A stretch of DNA of 64,000 bases from Thermoplasmata archaeon (GCA_021797355.1 JAJZZX010000004.1:112335-176334); one strand, 5' to 3'. Counted from the stretch's first letter, positions 46,823-56,197 are shown. Numbers and translations are program-made. Notes: generated by a model from the letters alone, not told the origin.

Positions 46823-47553
46823 ACAGGAAAACAATATTCTATTTCACTTCCTCCTATCCCACTCATGAGCAGCTGCTAAAGTTCATCAGTTCTGTTGACG
46901 GAGAGGTTGTAAAGTATGTTGAGCTAGGGCTGCCGTCAATGAACCCTCTATACGATGGCCCTAGCATTAGGAAAACTCACAGTGATGCGCTGAGAAATTT
47001 TCATTTCTCTCACCTCGCGGAATACGGTAGCATTCTTACACGGAAGGGGGTGAGGCCATACCTGCTGGCATATTACAATGATTTCGCTCAAAGAGGAGAA
47101 AGAATGCTGGATGATCTTGCAGATGCTGGATTTGCTGGATTGCTGATCCCTGATCTCCTCATTGATCATGCTGATGTGGCGCAATCCATCATTGCTTCAG
47201 TGCAGAAGAAACTTGAATTCATTCCATTTTTCAATCCTGCTACGCCGGACGCCATTGTTTCGAGAATAAGTGGGATGACCAGATCCTGGGTATATTACGG
47301 CCTGCAGCCTTCCACAGGGATAGAAATCCCATACGATCTGGCTGAGGTATCTTCCAGGATCAGAGAACTGCTTCCCAGTAGGGAAGTGAATTTCGGCTTT
47401 GGAATACGGAACCTGGACCAGGTCAGGGAGATTATGAGCCTTGGTTCAGACGGTGTGGCAATTGGAACAATGATAATTCCAATGCTAACCGGCCATGATC
47501 TCGAGGCTTTCCTCAAATTCCAGCATGAACTGGGAGAGGTGGCAGTTGCATGA
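46819..47553 (+). CDS. trpA: Tryptophan synthase alpha subunit
   Basis: 244 residues, a (beta/alpha)8 barrel. It cleaves indole-3-glycerol phosphate to indole. The catalytic Glu is in VKYVELGLPS and the Asp in NPLYDGPSI, as in the standard enzyme. The phosphate-binding end is NFGFGIRNLDQVREI and DGVAIGTMI. It is slightly shorter than bacterial TrpA (~265), and pairs in the operon with a TrpB2-type beta subunit. Confidence 0.94.
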   Translation: MNRKTIFYFTSSYPTHEQLLKFISSVDGEVVKYVELGLPSMNPLYDGPSIRKTHSDALRNFHFSHLAEYGSILTRKGVRPYLLAYYNDFAQRGERMLDDLADAGFAGLLIPDLLIDHADVAQSIIASVQKKLEFIPFFNPATPDAIVSRISGMTRSWVYYGLQPSTGIEIPYDLAEVSSRIRELLPSREVNFGFGIRNLDQVREIMSLGSDGVAIGTMIIPMLTGHDLEAFLKFQHELGEVAVA

Positions 47554-48530
47554 TAGGAATGGGTTCCAGCCAGGAGAACGATGTCATTGAGCACGCCAGG
47601 ATGCAGTTCCAACGTGCAATCGAATCTCCAAGTGATGAGGAAAGAGAACTCTTCCTCAGAAATATTGATCCAGAACGCATTACAGGTGCACAACTTGCAG
47701 GCTACACCCAGGCAGTCCTCTCCATGGCCAGGCTCACAAAGGTTGAGAACTGCATGGATATTGTCGGTACTGGAGGGGATGGCCTCAACACAATCAACGT
47801 AAGCACTGCTGCGTCCATTGTTGTTTCCGGACTCGGATACAATGTGGTGAAACATGGAAACTTTGGTTCATCAAACAGGAAGGGGAGTGCAGATTTCCTC
47901 AAGTATTTCGGATATAATTTTAACCTGGATTCCCGGGAGCTGAAACGCAGGTTAGGGAGCCTCAGATTTGCGTTCATACTTGCACCAATGTACAATGATA
48001 GTTTTGCCAGATTCGCCCAGGCGCGCAGGAACATTCCTCACAGGACAATAATGAATTATCTGGGGCCGGTAACTAACCCAGCATCTCCAGATAAGGTCAT
48101 GCTTGGCGCTGCCAGCAGTGAGATACAGAATCTCTATGCGCAGTATATGCTGGCAACTGGAAAGGATGGATTTGCAATCCACTCCATGGATGGGATGGAT
48201 GAGGTATCGCCATCAGCTGAATGCAGTGTTCTGCACGTCAGAGATGGAAAAATCACACATTTTAAGATAATTCCGGAAGAAATAATTGGGCACAGAATCG
48301 ATCTTGATGCCATAACTACGCCGATTCCTGAGAAATCGTTCAGGATTGCGGAGGAGGGGCTGAAAGGGCTGGACACACATAGCGCAGAATTCATTTCACT
48401 GAATGCTGCATGCGCTATTTCTGCCGCAACTGGTGACCTTGACATAAGAGGGCACTTCAGGAAGGCTATGAAATTCATTTCATCTGGAGCAGCATACGAT
48501 CATTTCAGGAGGGTAATGGAAAATGCCTGA
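47550..48530 (+). CDS. trpD: Anthranilate phosphoribosyltransferase
   Basis: 326 residues. It transfers phosphoribose from PRPP to anthranilate. The PRPP-binding loop is DIVGTGGDGLNTINVSTAAS, then KHGNFGSSNRKGSADFLKYF and RTIMNYLGPVTNPASPDKVM. An N-terminal helical domain of ~65 residues is present. ATGA overlap with trpA and 8-bp overlap with trpF. Confidence 0.95.
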   Translation: MIGMGSSQENDVIEHARMQFQRAIESPSDEERELFLRNIDPERITGAQLAGYTQAVLSMARLTKVENCMDIVGTGGDGLNTINVSTAASIVVSGLGYNVVKHGNFGSSNRKGSADFLKYFGYNFNLDSRELKRRLGSLRFAFILAPMYNDSFARFAQARRNIPHRTIMNYLGPVTNPASPDKVMLGAASSEIQNLYAQYMLATGKDGFAIHSMDGMDEVSPSAECSVLHVRDGKITHFKIIPEEIIGHRIDLDAITTPIPEKSFRIAEEGLKGLDTHSAEFISLNAACAISAATGDLDIRGHFRKAMKFISSGAAYDHFRRVMENA

Positions 48531-49146
48531 TCTTCCGTTTGTGAAAATATGCGGCATAACAAATCTCCAGGATGGAATCCTATCCATTGACCAGGGGGCA
48601 GTAATGCTTGGGGTGGTTCTCTCACCTCTCTCTCCCAGGATGGGCAGCATAGACCTTGTTAAGGAACTGAAGGGCATTGGCGCAGTAGTTGCCACAGTTC
48701 ATACTGATCTGGACAGCGCCCTAACCAAAAGCTCCGTGGAAGATTTCATTCAGCTGCATTTTCCGCATGGAGCTGCCGAAATAGAGAAGGTGATTAATAA
48801 CACTGGGAAGGAAGTGATCTCTGTGGTTCAGGGAGATGACATGGACCAGGCTGTAGCGAGGGCAAGGGAGCTAATCCGATATGGAGCGAAATTCGCTCTA
48901 ATAGACACAGGAAAGCCCGCCGATAGTGCGTTTGGCGGCAGATTTGGTTTCATAGACCATCCCAGGATCGGCATTGCAGGCAAGATCTCCTTGGAAAACA
49001 TAGGCTGGGTCCTCGCCCTGAGGCCTGGTTTCCTGGACGTCAGCAGCAAACTGGAACTATATCCTGGAAAAAAGGATCCAGCAGCTGTCAGAAGGTTTAT
49101 GGAGGTGTTCAGGGATGGTATCAGAACTGTTCAGTCGCATTCCTGA
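48523..49146 (+). CDS. trpF: Phosphoribosylanthranilate isomerase
   Basis: 207 residues, (beta/alpha)8 barrel. The N-terminal LPFVKICGITNLQDG carries the catalytic Cys. A later region LIDTGKPADSAFGGRFGF holds the catalytic Asp. The phosphate-binding end is IGIAGKISLENIGWVL and LDVSSKLELYPGKKD. It performs the Amadori rearrangement between the TrpD and TrpC steps. The 3' end overlaps trpE by 32 bp. Confidence 0.94.
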   Translation: MPDLPFVKICGITNLQDGILSIDQGAVMLGVVLSPLSPRMGSIDLVKELKGIGAVVATVHTDLDSALTKSSVEDFIQLHFPHGAAEIEKVINNTGKEVISVVQGDDMDQAVARARELIRYGAKFALIDTGKPADSAFGGRFGFIDHPRIGIAGKISLENIGWVLALRPGFLDVSSKLELYPGKKDPAAVRRFMEVFRDGIRTVQSHS

Positions 49147-50302
49147 ACTGGAATCTAGAAATTCAAATTTCGCATATTTCTGCAGCTTCTCTGATCAGCA
49201 AAGAACAGAAGGCAGGGAGATACTTTTCACTGCTGATTCCGAACCACTGAATGGAAAAGGGCCAATACCGGCCAGTGTTCTAAAATTGACCGAATCCTTG
49301 GGTGGGATGTTCCCGCCTGGTTCGGCTGCATATCTTCCAGTCTTAATTTCTTATGACTATCTGCAGAACATCTTCAGCTACAGGCTTAAGCAAGGTTCTG
49401 GATGGCCCCACTATTCTGTTCTTGTGCCTGAGAGCATTGAGTTATCTAATTTTTCGAGGCCGGAAGGCGGCATTTTGCCCGGAATTCGCCGCCCTGAACT
49501 GGCGGCTGATGAAAGAAGGCTGCTCTCATCCTCGATTTCAGAGGTCAAGGACTTGATCAGGGATGGAGAAATGCTTCAAGCAGTCATATCGCACGGATTC
49601 AAAATGCCGTCTGCAATTTCACTCTATGATCTTGCAAGGAACTTCCTGTTAAATGACCGTTCCCGGTATGTTTACTATTACTCCCTCGGCGATTTCAGGA
49701 TTGTTGGAAGTTCCCCGGAGAACATCTTCAGGCAGTCAGGCAGAGAACTTCTGGTTAGCCCCATAGCAGGGACGCGGCCTAGAACAGGTTCAGGTGGGGG
49801 AAATGGGCTAGTCCAGGATCTCATTTCAGATCAGAAGGAGACAAGTGAGCACAGGATGCTTGTTGATCTTGCCAGGAATGACCTTGCCAGAGTCAGTGAG
49901 ACTGGCAGCGTAAGGGTGACAATGGATATGGTGCCAGAGGAATTCTCATCAGTGATACACCTGGTTAGCATGGTGCAATCAAGGGCAAGGAAGGGGGTAA
50001 CTCCTCTGGAATCGCTGGGAAGCATATTTCCTGCAGGCACTGTGAGTGGCGCTCCCAAGCTGCGCGCAATCCAGACCATTGACAGGTTTGAGGCTGCAGC
50101 CAGGGGAGGCTATTCCGGAGGCATTGGAATCATAGGGCCGCAAATTGCAGACATAGCACTTGGAATCAGGACCCTGTTTTCCTCTCCTGAAGGCAACTAC
50201 ACCCAGGCAGGGGCTGGCATTGTAAAGGATTCCGATCCCGAAAGGGAGGTCGATGAGATACTTGCCAAGGCAGGCACGGTGGTTTCAGGAGTGAGAGCAT
50301 GA
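49115..50302 (+). CDS. trpE: Anthranilate synthase component I
   Basis: 395 residues, compact for TrpE (bacterial enzymes ~500). The C-terminal chorismate-binding domain is intact: VGSSPENIFRQSGRELLVSP, IAGTRPRTG, ETSEHRMLVDLARNDLARV, GTVSGAPKLRAIQTIDRFE and YSGGIGIIGPQ. The N-terminal subdomain is short and I do not see a clear LLES-type tryptophan-binding motif, so feedback inhibition may be weaker or different. It makes anthranilate with TrpG, encoded immediately downstream by ATGA overlap. Confidence 0.94.
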   Translation: MVSELFSRIPELESRNSNFAYFCSFSDQQRTEGREILFTADSEPLNGKGPIPASVLKLTESLGGMFPPGSAAYLPVLISYDYLQNIFSYRLKQGSGWPHYSVLVPESIELSNFSRPEGGILPGIRRPELAADERRLLSSSISEVKDLIRDGEMLQAVISHGFKMPSAISLYDLARNFLLNDRSRYVYYYSLGDFRIVGSSPENIFRQSGRELLVSPIAGTRPRTGSGGGNGLVQDLISDQKETSEHRMLVDLARNDLARVSETGSVRVTMDMVPEEFSSVIHLVSMVQSRARKGVTPLESLGSIFPAGTVSGAPKLRAIQTIDRFEAAARGGYSGGIGIIGPQIADIALGIRTLFSSPEGNYTQAGAGIVKDSDPEREVDEILAKAGTVVSGVRA

Positions 50303-50862
50303 CTGTCCTTATGATCGACAACCATGATTCATTTGTTTACAATATTGTTGATTTGCTGGAACGCAACAGGCAAAAGGTGGAAGTTATTGAAAATGACCAG
50401 CACATGGAACGTGAAAGCCTTCTGAGATATGATACGCTGGTAATATCACCAGGGCCTGGAAATCCAATTAACAAGGAGGATAGGGGCAAAACACTTGACC
50501 TAATCAGGCAGGGAAGATTCAGAAAAATCCTGGGGATTTGCTTTGGGCACCAACTTCTTGCATACAGCCTTGGTTCCAGCATTTACCGCACAGAAAGGAT
50601 ATATCATGGGGAGGTCGATGTCATACGCAATTTCCATGGAGGCATATTGAGAAACGTATCTGATAAATTCCAGGCCATACGGTACCATTCACTTGCCGTA
50701 ACACCAAATCCTGAGATCATTGTTGATGCCGTATCGCAGTCAGACGGCACAATAATGGCATTTCACAGCAGGGATTCAAGGATGTACGGCGTTCAGTTCC
50801 ATCCGGAAAGCCACTATTCCAGCTTCGGCAATGAAATAATAGGGGAGTTCCTGAAAATTTGA
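50299..50862 (+). CDS. trpG: Anthranilate synthase glutamine amidotransferase
   Basis: 187 residues, class I glutamine amidotransferase. The start is LMIDNHDSFVYNIVDLLE, the catalytic Cys is in ILGICFGHQLLAYSLG, and the His and Glu are in GVQFHPESHYSS. The oxyanion strand SPGPGNP is present. It supplies ammonia to TrpE. Overlaps trpE (ATGA) and trpC (TTGA). Confidence 0.95.
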   Translation: MTVLMIDNHDSFVYNIVDLLERNRQKVEVIENDQHMERESLLRYDTLVISPGPGNPINKEDRGKTLDLIRQGRFRKILGICFGHQLLAYSLGSSIYRTERIYHGEVDVIRNFHGGILRNVSDKFQAIRYHSLAVTPNPEIIVDAVSQSDGTIMAFHSRDSRMYGVQFHPESHYSSFGNEIIGEFLKI

Positions 50863-51578
50863 GCGTTGTGGAACATATCTACGGAAGGAATGTTATCAGG
50901 GAAATGTTCCCATATTCCAGGACAAGGGAACCTATCAGCCTTATTGAAAGCCTCAAAAGGAAAAGAACCGGAACTATGCCCGGCATAATAATGGAATACA
51001 AGAGGTCTTCCCCATCTGGATTCGAGAACAGATCATACCCATCAGTTGAGGAATACTTCAGGAAGAAGATATCTCCAACAACCGCAGCCTTAAGCATTCT
51101 AACCGAGCCAGACTATTTTAGAGGAAGCTACAGAGATATTGCGGCCATGCAGGGTATTGGCTATCCGATACTGGATAAGGACTTCATTTCAACGGAGCCC
51201 ATGCTTGACAGCGCTTACAATGCTGGTGCAGACGCGGTGCTGCTGATTATGGATTTCCTGCCCGCGAGCGATATCAGGAAGCTCACAGAGTTGGCGTTAA
51301 GGAGAGAGATGGAAGTCCTGATCGAATTTCATGATCTGAGGTATATGGATATGCTGCAACCCATGGATCATGTGGTATACGGATACAACAGGCGCAATCT
51401 GAGGACATTACGCATGGAACCACAGGAGTCTTATGTCCTCAGGCACGTGAGGCAGACCGGTGATAGAATAATACTTGAAAGCGGCATAGATTCCGAATAC
51501 CTGAAAGCTAACGATGTCAGCTCCTATTTCGGGCTTCTTATAGGCTCCAGCATTCTTTCTGACGACGTGCTGCCGTAG
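50859..51578 (+). CDS. trpC: Indole-3-glycerol-phosphate synthase
   Basis: 239 residues, (beta/alpha)8 barrel. Conserved elements are GIIMEYKRSSPSGF (catalytic Lys), LSILTEPDYFRGSY, PILDKDFI (Lys), AGADAVLLIM, VLIEFHD, VVYGYNRRNLRTL and ILESGI. The start is probably TTG at 50859, overlapping the trpG stop, with GTG at 50868 as alternative. Last gene of the operon, giving the substrate for TrpA. Confidence 0.94.
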   Translation: MSVVEHIYGRNVIREMFPYSRTREPISLIESLKRKRTGTMPGIIMEYKRSSPSGFENRSYPSVEEYFRKKISPTTAALSILTEPDYFRGSYRDIAAMQGIGYPILDKDFISTEPMLDSAYNAGADAVLLIMDFLPASDIRKLTELALRREMEVLIEFHDLRYMDMLQPMDHVVYGYNRRNLRTLRMEPQESYVLRHVRQTGDRIILESGIDSEYLKANDVSSYFGLLIGSSILSDDVLP

Positions 51579-51614
51579 ATCGTACAATTAAATACCATTC
51601 TGATATGGTCAGCC

Positions 51615-53297
51615 ATGCCATTTACAAAAATTGTTGCCACAATAGGGCCTTCCAGCCTTAACGAAGGTGTCCTTGAGAAAATGTACCGGCATGGGCTGTC
51701 ATGCATCAGGATAAATACTGCTCACATAGAATCAGGATACATAGGCAAGGTAATGGGATTGATCAGCGGCCTGAATTCGCGCCTTGAACGGCATGTGGCT
51801 GTCATGGTTGACCTAAAGGGGCCCGAGCTCCGGACAGGTACATTCAGGGATGGGCATCTCATGGTTTCTCAGGGAAAAAAATACAGGATTCCCATGGGGG
51901 ATAACAACGGTGACATTACGCTCAGCCACCCTGAGGTAGCTAAAATTCTGGAGCCAAAGGATACAATACTTCTCAGCGACGGGAAAGTGAGAATGAAAGT
52001 GGTTTCAAAGGAAGATGATTCTCTGGTTGTTGAATCCCTGGACAACGGGGAGCTGAGGGACAGGAGCCGCATAAACATACCTGGGAAGTTTCTGCCCATT
52101 GGAAGCATTACTGACAGGGATCTTCTGTTCCTGAAAGAGGGGGTGAATGCAAACGTTGATTTCTTTGCTCAGTCATTTGTCCAGAGGAAGGATGACATTA
52201 TATCCCTGCAGAAGACAGTAAACGAGTATGGCGGAAACCAGTTCTTGATATCAAAGATCGAAACCAAGAGTGGTTTCCAAAATATCAGGGACATATCCAG
52301 GGTATCGGATTTTGTCATGGTAGCAAGGGGCGATCTTGGTGTGGAGTTACCGCTTAAAGAGGTGGCGATAGCCCAAAAGAGGATCATCGAAGAGTCTCAC
52401 AGGCATGGGGTCCCTTCCATAGTTGCAACTCAGATGCTGGAATCCATGGTAAGCTCCAGCAGCCCTACCAGGGCCGAGGTATCAGACGTCACAAACGCAA
52501 TACTTGACAACACTGATGCTCTAATGCTCTCTGAAGAGAGCGCAGTTGGACAGTATCCTGACCTTGCGGTGAGATATTTGAGCGAAATAGCTGAATTTGT
52601 TGAATCGCAAAAGAGGGAGTTCCCTGAGCCCACTGAGTTCCTTGGGAATCATGTCGCATATTCCATAGCAAGGGCTTCAAAGGTCGTCGCCAGGGAAATC
52701 CAGGCAAGCGCAATAGTTACCTTTTCCAAGACCGGAAACACGCCAAAGATGATTTCTGCTGTCAGGCCTGGCCTTCCGATAATTTCAGTTGTAACAGAGA
52801 GAAGCCTTGCAAACAGACTCAGTCTCTACAGCGGAGTGGTGCCGCTTCTCATGGAGAATTCAAAGAATGATCTGGGTGACTTTGAAACAATCATGGCTAC
52901 GGTGGAGAAGAAGACCAACCTCAAGAAGGGGGAAAGAATTGTCGTTACCTCAGGTGCCCCATATTTTCTCTTCGGCGGCACAAACGAAGTCAGAGTGTCA
53001 ACCGTTGGAAAGTTCATGGGTCGTGGATATGCCTCAGGAAAGGGATTCAAAGGTGCTGCAACCTCACAGGCAGTAAATGGAAGGGGAATCCTTGTGGTTC
53101 CTGAAAGAGGGAAGGTAGAACCGGCTTCGCTGGCCGACTTTTCCGGCGTCATATTCCTTGACGAGATCAGCCATGCACTGGCTGAAGCACTCCGTGAGAT
53201 AGGAATCCCATTCCTGCACAACACAAAACTTCTGAGGCCCATTGAAGAGGGCACCATGGTATTCGTAGATGGATCAACCGGAGTGATCACCTCTTGA
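51615..53297 (+). CDS. pyk: Pyruvate kinase with C-terminal swivelling-type domain
   Basis: 560 residues. The barrel has TKIVATIGPSSLNEGVLEKM, VDLKGPELRTG, FLISKIETKSGFQN, DFVMVARGDLGVELPL and ATQMLESM. The allosteric C-domain follows (ASAIVTFSKTGNTPKMISAV). Residues ~480-560 are an added domain like the PEP-utiliser mobile domain, keeping a Ser-His in DEISHALAEAL. The potassium-site residues differ: RINTAH replaces the usual NFSH, and DLKGPE replaces DTKGPE, while Glu is kept. Makes pyruvate and ATP from PEP and ADP. Gap of 36 bp to trpC. Confidence 0.95.
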   Translation: MPFTKIVATIGPSSLNEGVLEKMYRHGLSCIRINTAHIESGYIGKVMGLISGLNSRLERHVAVMVDLKGPELRTGTFRDGHLMVSQGKKYRIPMGDNNGDITLSHPEVAKILEPKDTILLSDGKVRMKVVSKEDDSLVVESLDNGELRDRSRINIPGKFLPIGSITDRDLLFLKEGVNANVDFFAQSFVQRKDDIISLQKTVNEYGGNQFLISKIETKSGFQNIRDISRVSDFVMVARGDLGVELPLKEVAIAQKRIIEESHRHGVPSIVATQMLESMVSSSSPTRAEVSDVTNAILDNTDALMLSEESAVGQYPDLAVRYLSEIAEFVESQKREFPEPTEFLGNHVAYSIARASKVVAREIQASAIVTFSKTGNTPKMISAVRPGLPIISVVTERSLANRLSLYSGVVPLLMENSKNDLGDFETIMATVEKKTNLKKGERIVVTSGAPYFLFGGTNEVRVSTVGKFMGRGYASGKGFKGAATSQAVNGRGILVVPERGKVEPASLADFSGVIFLDEISHALAEALREIGIPFLHNTKLLRPIEEGTMVFVDGSTGVITS

Positions 53298-53370
53298 TTG
53301 GACGCCACTTCGATATATATAAATACATTTTTCTGCTCTCGGCGGTATTGCCAATCTTCGGTGAGAATTG

Positions 53371-54150
53371 ATGAATGACGGAGATTTTATCAGAATCAAC
53401 TTCGAAATGTACGTTGGTGAGGACAGAAAACTTGTCTCAACCAACAGCGAGCAGCTGGCCAAAGACAACGGAATATATGATGAGAACACCAGGTACAAGG
53501 AAACAGTTCTCATCGTCGGTTCGGATGTATTGTTCAAGGAGGTCAATGAATCCCTGAAGCAGGCCGAGGTGGGAAAGGAATACGAGGTTTCCATCTCAGC
53601 AGAGAACGCCTATGGACTGAGAGACCCAAAGAATATAAAGGTACACACTGTGAGGGAATTCCAGAGACAGAAGATAGACCCTGTCCCTGGCCAAGAAGTT
53701 TCCATAGGCGGAAGGAGGGGGAAGGTTATTTCGGTCACGCCCGGCAGAGTTCTTGTTGATTACAATCACCAGTGGGCAGGCAAGCCTGTCTTGTACAAGT
53801 ATACTGTTCTTGGGGTCGTTGAAAAGCCTGAGGAGAAGCTAAGGGCGCTCATTGATTACAATTACAATGTTGACTCATCCGAATTCGCAGTTGAATATTC
53901 CAATAATGTATTCACTGTAACAGTTCCGGAAAAGGTGAAGTTTGATGTCGCCTGGCTGGAAGCTAAGTTCAGGCTCATAAGCGATGTGAGGAAGTATCTT
54001 CCAGACAATGATGTGAAGGTTGTAGAGCTGTACAAGAAAGAGGAGAAGCCTGCCCAAGAGAAACCTTCGGAGGCTGGGCAGGGAACTGAGGCTACTTCTG
54101 CTGGGGAAAAGAAGGAAGAGGCCAAGGTTGAACCAGAGAATTCAGAGTAA
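53371..54150 (+). CDS. FKBP-type peptidyl-prolyl isomerase, long archaeal type
   Basis: About 259 residues. An FKBP domain opens with GDFIRINFEMYVGEDRKLVS. The flap carries the SlyD-like IF insert (VGKEYEVSISAENAYGLRDP, then GRVLVDYNHQWAGKPVLYKY). A C-terminal extra domain of ~70 residues (KLRALIDYNYNVDSSEFAVE onward) and an acidic, low-complexity Glu/Lys tail follow. It is a cytoplasmic folding catalyst and chaperone. ATG at 53371 is preferred over TTG 53368, with GGTGAG ~7 nt upstream. A TATA element ATATATATAAATAC lies at ~53311-53324. Confidence 0.93.
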   Translation: MNDGDFIRINFEMYVGEDRKLVSTNSEQLAKDNGIYDENTRYKETVLIVGSDVLFKEVNESLKQAEVGKEYEVSISAENAYGLRDPKNIKVHTVREFQRQKIDPVPGQEVSIGGRRGKVISVTPGRVLVDYNHQWAGKPVLYKYTVLGVVEKPEEKLRALIDYNYNVDSSEFAVEYSNNVFTVTVPEKVKFDVAWLEAKFRLISDVRKYLPDNDVKVVELYKKEEKPAQEKPSEAGQGTEATSAGEKKEEAKVEPENSE

Positions 54151-54949
54151 GCAGGAACTAAGGGCCAAGAAAGATAATTTTATTGCCAATTTCTCTGAGA
54201 GGCTCAGGACGCTATCAAAAAGAGTATGTGTTGTTCTGGTTGAGCCCAAATATCAGGGAAACATTGGTGCAGTCGCAAGGCTTCTCAGAAATTCCGGCCT
54301 TACTGATCTTCGTCTAGTCAATCCTCCTGCGCTTGATGACGAAGCTATGGCTAGATCCATGGGTGGAAAGGAAATCCTCATTTCTGCCAAAACTTTTCAA
54401 ACGCTTGCCGAGGCTGTATCAGACTGCGCAACAGTTGCTGCGACCTCAAGCGAGCAGACCCTGAGCGACAGAAAATTCCTCAGGCTGTCCTCTACGCCCT
54501 GGGAATTCTGGGACATCCACTCCACTGGCACCGGCAGGACCGCCCTGGTATTTGGCAGGGAAGACGATGGTCTCAGGAACCACGAAATTCAGATGTGCAA
54601 CGCATTCATACACATACCTGCAAATCCAGATTATCCAGTGTATAATCTATCCCATGCTGTATCAATAGTACTGTACGAAATGGTCAGGCATATCCCACAG
54701 GCAAATCCTTCCATTCCTGATCCCGTGAGCCCTGATGAATTGAAATTGCTTGAGGAACGAATTTTTGAGGTACTCAGGAAATATGGATATCCCTCCTACA
54801 AGATGTCCAATGGGATGGTAATGATCAGGCGGTTACTGTCCCGCTCCAATATAACCGAATCTGAGTTCTATAAGATAATGGGCATGCTCCGGTTTGTCCT
54901 ATCCCCCTGGAACAGTGAAGATGCAGAAATTGAGAAGCGGAAGCCCTAA
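54128..54949 (+). CDS. SPOUT RNA 2'-O-methyltransferase, TrmJ-like
   Basis: 273 residues. The SpoU/TrmH knotted fold is shown by EPKYQGNIGAVARLLRNSG (motif 1 with Asn and Arg), TALVFGREDDGLRNHEI (motif 2) and VYNLSHAVSIVLYEMVR (motif 3). The C-terminal helical extension (~85 residues) is as in TrmJ, which methylates position 32 of tRNA in archaea; another RNA target is possible. The start TTG 54128 lies within the acidic tail of the FKBP gene (23-bp overlap), and no ATG exists before the fold, so the precise start is unsure. Confidence 0.9.
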   Translation: MNQRIQSKQELRAKKDNFIANFSERLRTLSKRVCVVLVEPKYQGNIGAVARLLRNSGLTDLRLVNPPALDDEAMARSMGGKEILISAKTFQTLAEAVSDCATVAATSSEQTLSDRKFLRLSSTPWEFWDIHSTGTGRTALVFGREDDGLRNHEIQMCNAFIHIPANPDYPVYNLSHAVSIVLYEMVRHIPQANPSIPDPVSPDELKLLEERIFEVLRKYGYPSYKMSNGMVMIRRLLSRSNITESEFYKIMGMLRFVLSPWNSEDAEIEKRKP

Positions 54950-55000
54950 GAAAACTTTTATTACGGATTCACAATTCGGATGGAGTATTGGTCGAACATA

Positions 55001-55369
55001 ATGTCACTAAAACCTGTTAACAAGGAAAGCCAGGCCATCCGGGAAACCGTAGATGAGCTGTTAAAGATTTCACGTGAAAACAACTCCGTATTCTGGAGAG
55101 ACGTTGCCCGAAGAATTGCAGCCTCGAGGCGAACCTATGCAAGCGTCAATGTCGGGAAGATAGATTCCCTGGTAAATGACGGCGAAACAGTTGTGGTTCC
55201 CGGCTCACTGCTTGGCTCCGGATATTTTGAAAAGAAAGTTACTCTGGCGGCCATGAGAGTTTCAAAGGGAGCTTTCGCAAAGATCAGCAATTCTGGTGGG
55301 GAGATCAAGTCCCTTGTGGATCTCGCGAGAGAGAACCCCAAAGGAACCAATATTAGATTACTGAGGTGA
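55001..55369 (+). CDS. rpl18e: Ribosomal protein L18e
   Basis: About 122 residues. It matches archaeal L18e: AIRETVDELLKISRENNSVF, WRDVARRIAASRRTYASVNV, TVVVPGSLLGSG and VTLAAMRVSKGAFAKI. First gene of the conserved archaeal operon L18e-L13-S9-RpoN. The start at 55001 (MSLKPVNKE) is preferred because a TATA element near 54956-54964 would start transcription at ~54986, after the other in-frame ATG at 54980. Confidence 0.95.
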   Translation: MSLKPVNKESQAIRETVDELLKISRENNSVFWRDVARRIAASRRTYASVNVGKIDSLVNDGETVVVPGSLLGSGYFEKKVTLAAMRVSKGAFAKISNSGGEIKSLVDLARENPKGTNIRLLR

Positions 55370-55788
55370 AACACTTGAAGATCATAGACGGCACTAACCT
55401 TGTTTACGGGCGGCTCTCTGCAATAGTTGCCAAGCAGTTGCTCAGTGGCGAGGAAATTGTAATTGTGAACGCCAAGAATGTGGCAGTAACGGGATCAAGG
55501 GAGTTTGTTATTAGAAAATTCAGAGAAAGACTTGATATAGGCAGTGTCAGGAAGGGCCCATACTACCCAAGGACCTCTAATCAGATACTGAGAAGGTCAA
55601 TTGGCGATATGCTCCCGAAAAAGAAAACCACCGGCAAGGAAGCTCTTGCCAGGTGCAAGGTATACAGTAGCGTCCCCAAGGAATTCCAGGGGAAGGAGAT
55701 GTCTACCATAGAAGAAGTGCGCAACAGCAAGGTCAGTGGCTTTGTTACATTAGGTGAGGTTGCGGAAAGGCTTGGAGGAAAGTACTAA
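55366..55788 (+). CDS. rpl13: Ribosomal protein L13 (uL13)
   Basis: 140 residues, archaeal-size uL13. It has IIDGTNLVYGRLSAIVAKQL, IVIVNAKNVAVTGSREFV, RKGPYYPRTSNQILRRSIGD and MLPKKKTTGKEALAR. GTG start overlaps the L18e stop (GTGA). Binds 23S rRNA in the large subunit. Confidence 0.97.
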   Translation: MKHLKIIDGTNLVYGRLSAIVAKQLLSGEEIVIVNAKNVAVTGSREFVIRKFRERLDIGSVRKGPYYPRTSNQILRRSIGDMLPKKKTTGKEALARCKVYSSVPKEFQGKEMSTIEEVRNSKVSGFVTLGEVAERLGGKY

Positions 55789-55789
55789 T

Positions 55790-56197
55790 ATGAAGAACCA
55801 GAATGTTATAGTGACTTCAGGTAAGAGAAAGACGGCAATTGCCCGGGCTGTCACTAAGAAGGGCAATGGACAGGTTACTATTAACGGATATCCCGTTGAG
55901 TTCCACCCTGTTCAGATTCTAAGGCAGAAGATAACTGAGCCTCTTCTCCTCATAGGGGAAAGGGCAAATGAGTTCAGCATAGATGTACAGGTTTCCGGTG
56001 GTGGCATGACCGGCCAGGCAGACGCCTCAAGGACTGCAATTGCAAAGGGAATAGTCCAGTTCCTCAAGGATGACAAGATTGAGGAGATGTTTAGGCAGTA
56101 TGACAGAACACTCCTTGTGAATGATATAAGAAGAAAGATGCCCAAGAAGCCTTCCGGAAGGGGAGCCAGGGCAAAGAGGCAGAAGTCTTACAGGTGA
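55790..56197 (+). CDS. rps9: Ribosomal protein S9 (uS9)
   Basis: 135 residues. VTSGKRKTAIARAVTKKGNG opens the protein, VQVSGGGMTGQADASRTAIA follows, and the C-terminal basic tail GRGARAKRQKSYR reaches toward the P-site tRNA in the ribosome. ATG 55790 follows the L13 stop by one base; an earlier in-frame ATG lies inside L13 and is rejected. Confidence 0.97.
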   Translation: MKNQNVIVTSGKRKTAIARAVTKKGNGQVTINGYPVEFHPVQILRQKITEPLLLIGERANEFSIDVQVSGGGMTGQADASRTAIAKGIVQFLKDDKIEEMFRQYDRTLLVNDIRRKMPKKPSGRGARAKRQKSYR

